18,538 nt of DNA from an uncultured delta proteobacterium (GCA_903930515.1 CAIYYW010000282.1:1-18538); one strand, 5' to 3'. Counted from the first letter of the stretch, positions 1-7,434 are shown. Program-made: numbers and translations. Notes: generated by a model from the sequence alone, not told the origin.

Positions 1-1424
1 CCGGGGATCTGGTCCAGGGAGATTCCGGGTAACAGGGCCACAAATTTCAGCTCTTTGGCCAGGCGGTGCAAGGCCGTCTCCACCCTCCAATCCCGCCTTG
101 ACTCCAGATAAATACGGTCGTTTTCAAAAATGACCGTCGCTCCCCCGACCTGTTTTTCCAGGAGCATCCCGGTTAAAAGCCTGCCCAACTGCTCGGGCGC
201 TTCTCCGCTTTCCACCCCGGCGTCTCCCATAATTTCCAGCAAATGATAGAACTGATCCTCGGTCAGGGACGACTTGAGGAAAAGGGCGAGCAGGTGGATT
301 TGCTGGAAATATTCCAGGTATCTGGGCAGGAAAAATTCAGCGGTGCCGGCTCCCATCAGCTTGCCAAGCGGGATCGGCTCCGGGGTCGCGCCGGAAATAA
401 ACAATTCCGGCTCCACCCCCTCCGGAGCGGCCAGGATGATCCCGAGCTCCCCGCCATTGGCGGTCGCGGCTCTGAAATCGGAGTAGAGCCTTTCATACGC
501 CTGGAGATGGCCAGCGTGGTTGGGCGCAAAGTAGGCGTTTCTAAGCAAGGCCCTGATCAGGGACTGGATAAAAATATTTACCGCGCCTAAGTCAACCGGC
601 GCGATCGGCGGTTGAATTTCATTCAACTCCGGCCGGGCCGTTTCCATCACATTCCCATTCTCGTCTTCCAGGATCAATTCCTTCTCTATCTCCAGCCATT
701 GCCGGAGTTCCGAAAGCGGTTCCGGGATCAGGATCGCGTCAACCGGCTGGGCCGGAGTCTCCCGCGGGGAAGATGCTTCCCGAGGCCGCACCGGTTCGGG
801 CTTGATCGGTTCAGGATTTGCCGGCTCGGACGCAGGCTCGCTCCGTTTCCAATGGAGATGTAGCTTGCCGATCGGGACCCGGCCGGTTCTGGGCAGGCTG
901 ATTGTGGACCAGGGCCGGACGGAATTCGATTCCCGGGTCCGGGCTGCTTGGGACCGGATCAGGCCCGACCGCAGAGGACTTAAAATTTCCATGGAAAGGG
1001 GCAGGGCCTCCCGGAACACGGTCGGGCAAGGCCTGACCACGACCAGGGCCTCTTCCCCGGTCTCTTCCTCGTCAATCAGTTCGCGGATTTCCTCTATCTC
1101 CAGTCGTCTTACCCTGCCGCTCTCGTTTTCCATAAACTCGTTGTATCCGGGCAGTTCATAAAGCCGGTCCAATAATTTCGTGACTTGCTCAAAGTTGACC
1201 ACCGCCGCGTCCACCGAATGTATGCGCGAATTTTTTCCTTTTACCCGCGTCTGGATTTGGATCGGCTCCGTCAATTCCGGGAGGGAAACTTCCAGATTCA
1301 GGTCTTGTCCGATTTGATACTGGCTGCTGAGCGGAATCACCAGACGGCCGTGGGAGATGGAATCAAGGAAATGATCGAGAAAAATTCCGGGCGCGGAAAA
1401 CACCAACTGTACTTTATTGTTCAT
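1..1424 (-). CDS. PilZ-like/HEAT-type protein, paralog of the next gene (3' part outside window)
   Basis: Reading the minus strand from ATG at 1424 gives 474 codons with no stop before the window edge, so this gene is cut by the edge and not broken. An in-frame TGA lies just upstream of the ATG, which fixes the start; no clear Shine-Dalgarno is seen. The product begins MNNKVQLVFSAPG and aligns along its length with the neighbour at 1502-4510: an N-terminal beta-rich PilZ-like region (about residues 1-90, with LPELTEP matching LPELSEP), an acidic/Pro-rich linker (about 95-270), then a conserved helical region containing GAGTAEFFLPRYLEYF and DWRVETALHRLAKELK. Similarity is roughly 40-45% by eye in the conserved region. 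The HEAT repeats seen in the neighbour would lie outside the window. It is probably a cytoplasmic regulator or scaffold; exact function unknown. It follows the neighbour by 77 bp on the same strand, likely one operon. Confidence 0.85.
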   Translation of the reverse strand, partial: MNNKVQLVFSAPGIFLDHFLDSISHGRLVIPLSSQYQIGQDLNLEVSLPELTEPIQIQTRVKGKNSRIHSVDAAVVNFEQVTKLLDRLYELPGYNEFMENESGRVRRLEIEEIRELIDEEETGEEALVVVRPCPTVFREALPLSMEILSPLRSGLIRSQAARTRESNSVRPWSTISLPRTGRVPIGKLHLHWKRSEPASEPANPEPIKPEPVRPREASSPRETPAQPVDAILIPEPLSELRQWLEIEKELILEDENGNVMETARPELNEIQPPIAPVDLGAVNIFIQSLIRALLRNAYFAPNHAGHLQAYERLYSDFRAATANGGELGIILAAPEGVEPELFISGATPEPIPLGKLMGAGTAEFFLPRYLEYFQQIHLLALFLKSSLTEDQFYHLLEIMGDAGVESGEAPEQLGRLLTGMLLEKQVGGATVIFENDRIYLESRRDWRVETALHRLAKELKFVALLPGISLDQIP

Positions 1425-1501
1425 AGGAATGGGGCTTCAACCTATTAGTTGGATGCCGGGGCCGGGGGCCAAGTTACGGCGCCGCGGGAATCCGGGAGCG
1501 A

Positions 1502-4500
1502 TTATTTTCCGGTTCCCAGTCTTAAATTGAGCTGCTTCAGGACTTCGTCCAGTTTGGAGGACAGCTCTTTTCCCGAGGGCTTTAGCTGAGAAAGACTTTT
1601 CCGAGCCTCTTCATCGCCGATTTTGCCCAGCAGCTCCAGGCCGGCGATTTTGGGCTTGTCGCGTCCCTCGGTCTGGCTGGCAAAGCGTTTGCGGATCCTC
1701 TCCGCAAAACCCTCCCCCTCCGAGACCAGCGCGAGCAATTTTTCCTCCAGCCCCCGTCGCTCTTCCTCGCTCTCGGGCAAGGCCCTGGCCAGTTCCTGGA
1801 TCGCCAGCGCCCGGAGTTCGGCATGCTCTTCCGGGTTAAAGGCCAGATCCGACATCCTGGTTCTGAGGAAGGAATTATTCTTGGACATAAACCCGAGCGC
1901 GGCCACCGCCCTTTTCCTCACCCCCAAGTCCGGGTCTTTAAAGATCGGTTCCATCACCGCGAGAGCCTCCGATCCCAGAATCCGGACCAGGGAACTGATT
2001 GCCTCGGCGCGAAGCTCGGGCCGGGAATGTCTGAGGAACACCTTGACCAGGTCGGCGTCCGCTTGGTTCCTGGCCCGGCCGAGAGCTTCCAGGGCCAGCA
2101 ATTGCAGGTTGAAAGGCTTGGCCGGGTCTTGTAAAATGCCCCGCAGCCGCTCAATGGATTTGGGCCCGAACCGGACCAGGCCCTCAATCAAAAGCTTGCG
2201 CTTGCCCGGGTTTTGCTCCGTGAGCAGGGTATCATAAATCTTTTGCAGGCCGAACTCTCCCAGGAGCAGGAATATTTCTTCAATCCCCTTCCTCACCCCG
2301 CTGGCATCTTCCAGCAGCAGCCGGATCAAGACCGGGACCTGTTCCCCCCAGACCGCCTGGTTCAAGTCGGCGAGGTTATGCTCGGACAGGAGCGCGCGTT
2401 TTTTCGCCGGCACTTTGGTAAGGCCTTCGGTGATCAGATACAGCCCCTGGTAATCCCTCCGGTCCAGGAGCAGGGGCAAAATCCGGCTGAAATATTTCAG
2501 GAACAGCTCCAGGTCTTCTAGTTGCCGGGCTTCCGCGAATTTGCCCAGCCAGAGGTAGGGCTGTTTCTGGAACTCGTCCGCCATCGACTTGATATTGATC
2601 CTGTCCTGGACCTCGGGGGGCAGCTCGTCAAAGGTGATAATATTATGGTAAAACATCTGTTCCAGAAAAAGGTCGGTTCCCTCAATCTCCTCGGTTAAAA
2701 TCTTGAGCGCGATTTTCTTGAGGATCCCTTTGATCGAATCAATCCTGGGCAGGATGATATTTCTCTGCTCGTCGGTTTCCAGTTTGATTTCGCCCAGCCG
2801 TTTTAGTTCTTGAAAAATATATTCCGAGGTCGGGATCAACATATCCATCGGGAAAAAATCTATCACCGCCTCTTCCAATTCCCCCTGGTCTATCCCCGGC
2901 ACTTGGCGGGCGATCAGGTAAACATTGAGCACAATTTCCTTGAGCAATTCCGGACGGCGCAAGGGGCGGAGGATGTCCTGGATGATCTGGGACTTGAGCC
3001 GGGAGAGTTCTTTCGGGTCCAGGTCCTTGTAGAGCGGGAGCACTTTTAAATCTTTGGCCAGACGCTGGATCGCCATCTCCACCCGCCAGGGTAGCTTGGT
3101 TTCCAAATAAATCAGGTCGTCTTCAAAGATCGCGGAAATCTCCGTAATCCGGTCCTCCACCAGCATCCGGGTCAAGAGCCGGCCGGATTCCGAGGTCTCT
3201 CCCTGGTCCACCTTCGGGTCGCTCATAATATCCACGAACCGGTAAAAGTTATTCTCGGCGATGGTGTTCTTGACTGCCAGGCTGATCAGGCGCTTGCGCT
3301 CGAAAAAATCCAGGTATTTCGGGAAAAAAAGTTCGGAGGTGCCGGCTCCCAGCAATTTCTTGAGCGTGATCGGCTCCGGGCTTACGCCGGTGATCATAAA
3401 TGTCGGGGGATGACCGGTCTGGTGTTGGAGGATAAAGCCGAGTTCAATATTATCTCCCACGGCCTGCTTGAATTCCTGGAATAAGCCCTGCTTGGCCGAT
3501 TGCGAGCCGGGATGGTCCGAGGCATAGTATCCGCTCCGGAGCATGGCCTTGACCAGCGACTGGGTAAAGTGGCCCACCGGAGCGAAATCCAAAAGATCAA
3601 CCGCTTGCCGCTCCTCCCCCTGTTCTTCCCGGACCCCTTCCTCGGGCTCTGCTTTTTTAGGCTTCTTCTCTTCCTTCCGGACCAGCCAGGTCCGGAGTTG
3701 CTGGAGGGGGTCGGAAACCGAGGGCGCCGGTGGAGGATCAACCCCCTTGATCCTGACCTCGCTCTCAGCATCTTTCTCCGCCCCCTTTTTCAATTCAACC
3801 TTTTCCACCTTCGGCTTTTCCGGATGGGAGTGGATTTCTTCCCTTGTAATCGGCGCCTTTTTCGGTTTCGGCTTTTCCGGCTCCGGCTTTTCCGGATGGG
3901 AGTGGATTTCTTCCCTTGTAATCGGCGCTTTTTTCGGTTTCGGCTTTTCCGGCTCCGCTTTTTCCGGCTCCCGGATGACAACCTTTTTCGCCGCTTCCGA
4001 TTCTTCTTCTCCAGCCGGTCCGGTTCCGGGCTTAATCACAACCTCCGACTCCGCGGGTTTTTCCGGTTCCGCGCTCCCCGGCTCTTCCATAAGCGCTTTT
4101 GATAAAACGGTTTCGGATTCGGTTTGCGCCTCCGGCCCTTCCTGATCCTCGGGTCCCACTTTCAAAATAATCTCTTCCGCTTCCTCAATTCCCGCCTTTT
4201 TCCGGCCAGGGACATCCAGTAACTCATTGTAGGAGGGAATCTCGGCCAGCCGGTCTAATATTTTGTCAACTTCTTCCCGGTTGGTTATGGTCACTTCCAC
4301 TGATTTGCCGTCCGGGTTCACGGCTTTGATCCGCGCCATAATCTTTTGTGGCTCGGACAACTCCGGCAGAACCAAGTCCACTTCCAACTCTTCTCCAACC
4401 GGATGCACCTGGCTGGTAGGGATAGTCAGAATGCCGGTGGATAGGGATTCCAGAAACTTTTGTAACAGTTTGCCGGTTTCAGGGAACCTCAACCGGATTC

Positions 4501-4510
4501 TTCTTGCCAT
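1502..4510 (-). CDS. Large PilZ-like domain protein with acidic/Lys-Pro linker and C-terminal HEAT repeats
   Basis: A 1002-residue protein starting at ATG 4510; a TTG three bases upstream is possible but less likely. Residues 1-95 resemble PilZ-type domains of the myxobacterial TIGR02266 kind (SLSTGILTIPTS, then VGEELEVDLVLPELSEP). The RxxxR arm is not evident and the usual (D/N)xSxxG turn is changed, so c-di-GMP binding is doubtful. Residues about 105-300 are a Glu/Pro/Lys-rich, probably disordered linker with a duplicated 24-residue unit. Residues about 300-560 are a helical domain shared with the paralog at 1-1424. The C-terminal third (about 700-990) shows HEAT-like helical pairs, for example RPELRAEAISSLVRIL and DLGVRKRAVAALGFM. 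No signal peptide or membrane segment is seen, so it is likely a cytoplasmic scaffold or signalling protein. Function unknown; PilZ assignment is by pattern only. Confidence 0.85.
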   Translation of the reverse strand: MARRIRLRFPETGKLLQKFLESLSTGILTIPTSQVHPVGEELEVDLVLPELSEPQKIMARIKAVNPDGKSVEVTITNREEVDKILDRLAEIPSYNELLDVPGRKKAGIEEAEEIILKVGPEDQEGPEAQTESETVLSKALMEEPGSAEPEKPAESEVVIKPGTGPAGEEESEAAKKVVIREPEKAEPEKPKPKKAPITREEIHSHPEKPEPEKPKPKKAPITREEIHSHPEKPKVEKVELKKGAEKDAESEVRIKGVDPPPAPSVSDPLQQLRTWLVRKEEKKPKKAEPEEGVREEQGEERQAVDLLDFAPVGHFTQSLVKAMLRSGYYASDHPGSQSAKQGLFQEFKQAVGDNIELGFILQHQTGHPPTFMITGVSPEPITLKKLLGAGTSELFFPKYLDFFERKRLISLAVKNTIAENNFYRFVDIMSDPKVDQGETSESGRLLTRMLVEDRITEISAIFEDDLIYLETKLPWRVEMAIQRLAKDLKVLPLYKDLDPKELSRLKSQIIQDILRPLRRPELLKEIVLNVYLIARQVPGIDQGELEEAVIDFFPMDMLIPTSEYIFQELKRLGEIKLETDEQRNIILPRIDSIKGILKKIALKILTEEIEGTDLFLEQMFYHNIITFDELPPEVQDRINIKSMADEFQKQPYLWLGKFAEARQLEDLELFLKYFSRILPLLLDRRDYQGLYLITEGLTKVPAKKRALLSEHNLADLNQAVWGEQVPVLIRLLLEDASGVRKGIEEIFLLLGEFGLQKIYDTLLTEQNPGKRKLLIEGLVRFGPKSIERLRGILQDPAKPFNLQLLALEALGRARNQADADLVKVFLRHSRPELRAEAISSLVRILGSEALAVMEPIFKDPDLGVRKRAVAALGFMSKNNSFLRTRMSDLAFNPEEHAELRALAIQELARALPESEEERRGLEEKLLALVSEGEGFAERIRKRFASQTEGRDKPKIAGLELLGKIGDEEARKSLSQLKPSGKELSSKLDEVLKQLNLRLGTGK
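3811..3964 (-). repeat. 72-bp tandem duplication inside the linker of the PilZ/HEAT gene
   Basis: Two near-identical 72-bp units (about 3821-3892 and 3893-3964) follow each other without frame change. Each encodes a 24-residue unit with KPKPKKAPITREEIHSHPEK. The paralog at 1-1424 lacks it, so this is a recent in-frame expansion of the linker. Confidence 0.85.
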
Positions 4511-4517
4511 CAAATTT

Positions 4518-4546
4518 ATCTTACCACTTTGCCAAATTCAGTTCAA
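4518..4546 (-). promoter_or_regulatory. Candidate sigma70 promoter of the PilZ/HEAT gene, leaderless geometry
   Basis: On the minus strand TTGAAC (4546-4541), a 17-bp spacer and TAAGAT (4523-4518) stand just before the ATG at 4510, with only 7 bp between the -10 box and the start codon. Transcription would begin at or next to the ATG. The lack of a strong Shine-Dalgarno agrees. Inferred from consensus matching only. Confidence 0.45.
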
Positions 4547-4602
4547 AAACTTTTTTGGACACCCCCTTGATCCGGATGTAAAAAAGGTTTTACAAAATCC
4601 GG

Positions 4603-4652
4603 TTAGTCTGCGGAGGGAATCGGGATATAATGTGAACAAAAAGGCGGAGGGG
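4603..4652 (+). promoter_or_regulatory. Candidate -10 box and ribosome binding site of the hexosaminidase gene
   Basis: A perfect TATAAT lies at 4626-4631; the hexamer 17 bp upstream (TTAGTC, 4603-4608) is a poor -35. GGAGGGG at 4646-4652 sits at good spacing before ATG 4656. It decides the start of the gene against much longer upstream in-frame readings. Confidence 0.5.
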
Positions 4653-4655
4653 AAA

Positions 4656-6158
4656 ATGAATAGGAAAAAAGGGTTCGGCTTGGCGATTTTGGCGTTGGTT
4701 TTGTTCCCGGCGTTGGCCGCGGGATCGGGCAATCGCGATCCGAACAAGCCGCTGGGGCTGATCCCCTGGCCGGCGCAGTTGATCCTTGGTTCCGGAAGTT
4801 TCGCCCTGGATCAAAATGCCGCGCTGTCAATTTCACCCCCGGCTTCCCGCGAGCTGGCAAGCACGGCGGAAATTTTCGTTTCCTTGCTCAAGGGGCGTTC
4901 CGGGCTGGAGCTGAAAATTGCCGGCCCGGCTCCGGCCAAAAAAACCATTTTTCTGGAGCAGAAGGCCGATCCGGAACTGGCCGGGTTCGGGCCCGAGGCC
5001 TATCGGTTGGAAATAGACCCGGCTCAAATCAAAATTTCCGCGCCCGACCCCAGGGGAGTTTTCAACGGGGCGATGACCCTGTTGCAGATTTTAGAGGAGT
5101 CGGACGGTTCCCGCGAGGCGCCTTCGCTCCGGATCGTTGACTATCCCCGCTTTCCTCATCGCGGCCTGTTGCTGGATCCGGCAAGGCATTTCCTGAGCGT
5201 TGATCTGGTCAAGCGGGTTTTGGACTTGATGGCGCAGCTCAAGCTCAATGTTCTCCATTTCCACCTGGTGGATGATCAGGGGTGGAGGATGGAAAGCAAG
5301 GTCTATCCGAAATTGCAGGAGATCGGCGGCAAGGACGGATATTATACTCAGGATCAACTCAAGGATTTGGCGGCATACGGACAGGCCCGCAACATCACGC
5401 TAGAACCGGAGATAGAAATACCCGGACACAGCTCCGCGCTCCTGGCCGCGTATCCGGAGTTGAGTTGCTCGGGCCAACAAGTGGAAGTGAGCAAGATCTG
5501 GGGTATTCAGCGCAACGCCCTTTGCCCGGGCAAGGAGGAGGTTTATCTTTTCCTTGACCGGCTGATCCGGGAAACGGCTGAAATTTTCCCCTCTTATTAT
5601 ATCCATACCGGCTCGGATGAAGTGTCGCCCGCGGACTGGCAGGGCTTTCCCAAAAACCAGGAGTTGGAGAAAACCCTTGCCGAGAAAAACAATCTGGGCT
5701 TGCAGTGTTACTTCATCAATCGCGTGAACAAAACCTTCCTAGACCTCAACCGCAGGATGATCGTGTGGGACGAAATGGCGGACTGTTTGCCCGAAGGAGC
5801 AATGGCCCAGGCCTGGAGGTCCACCAACCCGATCTCGCCGGTGACCGCGGCCGGACATCCGGTGGTGGTTTCCCCGGTAGATCCCTGGTACCTGGACTAT
5901 CCGGACTGGCCCTGGCAATTGAAAAGGGTTTACCTGTTTGAGCCGGCGCCCGAGGGATTGAGCGCGGACCAGCTAAAACTGCTGAGGGGCGGCCAGGGGA
6001 ACCTCTGGGGAGAGCGAGCGCCGGAGCAGAAGATTATGCCCAAACTGTTCCCGCGCCTGCTCGCAATCTCGGAAGTGCTATGGTCGCCTGAATCCGCCCG
6101 GGATTGGGGAAAATTCAAAGCGCGGTTGAAAACCGTCGGGAAAAACTTTGAGAAATAA
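4656..6158 (+). CDS. Secreted beta-N-acetylhexosaminidase, glycoside hydrolase family 20
   Basis: A 500-residue protein that should remove terminal beta-linked GlcNAc/GalNAc from glycans or chitin-type oligosaccharides by substrate-assisted catalysis. The frame is open back to 4263, but GGAGG at 4646 and a signal peptide (residues 1 to about 23, MNRKKGFGLAILALVLFPAL then AAGSG) place the start at 4656. Residues about 35-145 form the GH20b-like N-terminal domain and 165-480 the catalytic barrel. GH20 landmarks are present: substrate arginine R177 in LDPARHF, HFHLVDDQGWR (201-211), EIEIPGHS (252-259), and HTGSDE (317-322) holding the catalytic pair D321-E322. The length is normal for a single-domain GH20 enzyme. 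Export by Sec to periplasm or outside is likely. It stands alone, divergent from the PilZ/HEAT gene. Family assignment firm; exact substrate unknown. Confidence 0.95.
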   Translation: MNRKKGFGLAILALVLFPALAAGSGNRDPNKPLGLIPWPAQLILGSGSFALDQNAALSISPPASRELASTAEIFVSLLKGRSGLELKIAGPAPAKKTIFLEQKADPELAGFGPEAYRLEIDPAQIKISAPDPRGVFNGAMTLLQILEESDGSREAPSLRIVDYPRFPHRGLLLDPARHFLSVDLVKRVLDLMAQLKLNVLHFHLVDDQGWRMESKVYPKLQEIGGKDGYYTQDQLKDLAAYGQARNITLEPEIEIPGHSSALLAAYPELSCSGQQVEVSKIWGIQRNALCPGKEEVYLFLDRLIRETAEIFPSYYIHTGSDEVSPADWQGFPKNQELEKTLAEKNNLGLQCYFINRVNKTFLDLNRRMIVWDEMADCLPEGAMAQAWRSTNPISPVTAAGHPVVVSPVDPWYLDYPDWPWQLKRVYLFEPAPEGLSADQLKLLRGGQGNLWGERAPEQKIMPKLFPRLLAISEVLWSPESARDWGKFKARLKTVGKNFEK

Positions 6159-6193
6159 GGAGTCCGTTTCATCAGCCTTGAAAAGCCGGAGCT

Positions 6194-6280
6194 GGGAGTC
6201 GGGGATTGGGGATTAGGGGTTTGTAATTCAGTATTCCCCAACTCCCAAACCCCGAATTCCCGACCCCCAATTCCCTTCCC
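6194..6280. repeat. Imperfect inverted repeat with G-quadruplex motif on each strand
   Basis: The left arm (6194-6219) has runs of 3,4,4,4 G separated by 3-4 bases on the plus strand. The right arm (6236-6280) has C runs of 4,3,4,3,5,3,3, thus G runs on the minus strand. The arms are imperfect reverse complements (about 6194-6223 against 6246-6275). It lies between the hexosaminidase stop and the secG promoter and may be a terminator-like or repetitive element. Confidence 0.6.
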
Positions 6281-6290
6281 GCGCCGCAAC

Positions 6291-6318
6291 TGGACAACGG
6301 GCAAAAAGTGTATATAAT
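6291..6318 (+). promoter_or_regulatory. Sigma70-like promoter of secG, leaderless geometry
   Basis: TGGACA (6291-6296), a 16-bp spacer and a perfect TATAAT (6313-6318). The secG ATG is at 6327, only 8 bp after the -10 box, so the predicted start of transcription falls at or within two bases of the start codon. No Shine-Dalgarno precedes the ATG. Confidence 0.65.
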
Positions 6319-6326
6319 ACCCGTCT

Positions 6327-6749
6327 ATGGAAATTGTTTTATACAGCATCCATATTGTCGTGGCGATTTTTCTGGTCTTGGTGATCCTGCTTCAGCAGGG
6401 AAAAGGATCGGATATGGGCGCCGCGTTCGGAGGAGCAAGCTCCACCGTGTTCGGAGGAGCGAGCGGGAGACAGAGCTTCCTGGTACAGGTAACGGTCGGC
6501 TTGGCCGTGGTCTTTTTGCTGATGAGCCTGGGCCTGAGTTGGAGGGCTTCCCAGATTCATAAAAAAGGACCGGGCACGGAAGCCCCGGGCGAGGCGCCGA
6601 TGCCGACGCTTCCGCTAGAGCCTACTCCCGGAGCCGCTTTGCCGACTACTCCCGGCGCCCCTTCCCCGGGACTGCCGGCTCCCACCGAGCCGATGCCGAC
6701 CGCTCCGGTCAGCCCGGAGCCAAGCCCGCAATCGCCCGGTAATAAATAG
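6327..6749 (+). CDS. secG: Protein translocase subunit SecG with long Pro-rich C-terminal tail
   Basis: A 140-residue protein; small subunit of the SecYEG inner-membrane translocation channel. It has the two SecG transmembrane helices (about residues 3-20 and 50-70) and the diagnostic loop LLQQGKGSDMGAAFGGASS followed by TVFGGASG. The first 75 residues equal a normal SecG. The remaining about 65 residues are an unusual tail rich in Pro, Thr, Ala and Glu with repeated PxP/PGAP units, probably disordered; because SecG ends in the periplasm, the tail should face that side. The start at 6327 fits the family N terminus. A tRNA-Leu(GAG) gene follows on the same strand, the same arrangement as secG-leuU in E. 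coli, so this is likely the ancestral locus. Confidence 0.95.
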   Translation: MEIVLYSIHIVVAIFLVLVILLQQGKGSDMGAAFGGASSTVFGGASGRQSFLVQVTVGLAVVFLLMSLGLSWRASQIHKKGPGTEAPGEAPMPTLPLEPTPGAALPTTPGAPSPGLPAPTEPMPTAPVSPEPSPQSPGNK

Positions 6750-6756
6750 CTTCTTC

Positions 6757-6831
6757 GCGAGGATGGCGGAACCCTCCTTCGCCTCCGCTTTTGGCGGAGG
6801 CTACGGCGGGTGGAAGTTGTCCAAGGCTGAG
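6757..6831 (+). pseudogene. Decayed tRNA-Leu-like fragment interrupted by a hairpin repeat
   Basis: 6757-6772 (GCGAGGATGGCGGAAC) equals the first 16 nt of the tRNA gene at 6870, and 6822-6831 (CAAGGCTGAG) equals its anticodon stem-loop part (6897-6906). They are in the same order but 49 nt apart instead of 11. The extra DNA contains a hairpin: GCCTCCGC (6781-6788), a short T-rich loop, GCGGAGGC (6794-6801). No matching 3' half is recognisable after 6831. Confidence 0.5.
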
Positions 6832-6869
6832 TAAGTATTGCGGCTGATTTATTGCCGATTGAAAAGACT

Positions 6870-6958
6870 GCGAGGATGGCGGAACTGGTAGACGCGCAAG
6901 GCTGAGGACCTTGTGGCAAAAAAATGCCATGGGGGTTCAATTCCCCCTCCTCGCACCA
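6870..6958 (+). tRNA. tRNA-Leu (anticodon GAG), CCA encoded
   Basis: The 89-nt gene folds as a class II tRNA: acceptor GCGAGGA/TCCTCGC, D arm with GGTAGA, anticodon stem CAAGG/CCTTG with loop CTGAGGA (anticodon GAG at 6904-6906), long variable arm TGGCA/TGCCA closed by an A loop, T arm GGGGG-TTCAATT-CCCCC, discriminator A and encoded CCA (6956-6958). It reads leucine CUC/CUU codons. Its 3' end is repeated at 10690-10714 and 17882-17908, marking it as an integration target. Confidence 0.97.
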
Positions 6959-7305
6959 GATATGAACATGGTCTATCTCCTTAATATCATTTGCGAATTC
7001 GGTTTCCGAACCAATGACAGCGATTTTCGGTTGTGTGCCGGTTAAGTTATCCGCCGCGTTTGGCGGGATCGCGTCCCTAATCTTGTATAGTCCCCCACGC
7101 CCATAGACACTGGCCCGCCCTGTCCCGCCCTTCGTGATGGGGTAATGCCCGCTGGGCGAAGGAATTGAAATGCGGCGCTGAGAAATGAGGATCAGCGTTA
7201 ACAAGGCTTGGTTGATGATTTGTGATCCGATCAAGAGCGGACCCCACATTCATCCAAACTTGAATAGGGCTGCAATTGCTGGTATGATGGCGGCTGCAGT
7301 TGGAT
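6959..7305. other. Gene-free stretch after the tRNA
   Basis: No plus-strand gene is supported. The minus strand has an open frame across 7249-6557, but it continues antisense through the tRNA and into secG, so it is not accepted as a gene. The part from 7200 to 6960 (with IAVIGSETEFANDIKEIDHV) could be a remnant of an unknown coding sequence. The stretch is the left end of module 1, where an integrase gene would be expected; none is seen. Confidence 0.5.
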
Positions 7306-7334
7306 TTGTTATGGAGGGCGGTTGGCCGCATAAT
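7306..7334 (+). promoter_or_regulatory. Candidate promoter of the aminotransferase operon
   Basis: TTGTTA (7306-7311), a 17-bp spacer and CATAAT (7329-7334). The -10 box falls inside the first copy of the 39-bp direct repeat at 7317-7417, which would suit a regulator binding site. Transcription would start near 7341, leaving a leader of about 95 nt. Confidence 0.35.
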
Positions 7335-7417
7335 TCCGGAACAAACGCAGACTGACAAGTATTTTTGTTGTCATTGATGGCGGCTGGCCGAAAGTATCAG
7401 GTAACGAACGCGACTGA
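7317..7417 (+). repeat. 39-bp imperfect direct repeat upstream of the aminotransferase gene
   Basis: Copy 1 is 7317-7355 and copy 2 is 7379-7417, 62 bp apart. Both begin GGCGGYTGGCCG and end with AACGC followed by GACTGA, with about 70% identity including one small gap. Copy 1 overlaps the predicted -10 box and copy 2 ends just before the ribosome binding site AGAGG (7423-7427). It could be a paired operator or leader-RNA repeat. Confidence 0.45.
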
Positions 7418-7434
7418 AGAGCAGAGGTATTATC

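Noticed and set aside
3500-4145. Plus-strand open frames of about 200 codons with Phe/Arg/Ser-rich products
   Set aside because: They are antisense to the Glu/Lys/Pro-rich linker; low-complexity composition follows from the repeated codons.
4263-4655. Longer N terminus for the hexosaminidase (frame open from 4263)
   Set aside because: It runs antisense through the start of the PilZ/HEAT gene; a strong ribosome binding site and a signal peptide place the start at 4656.
6557-7249. Minus-strand open frame of 230 codons
   Set aside because: It crosses the tRNA-Leu gene and secG in antisense and has no recognisable domain as a whole.
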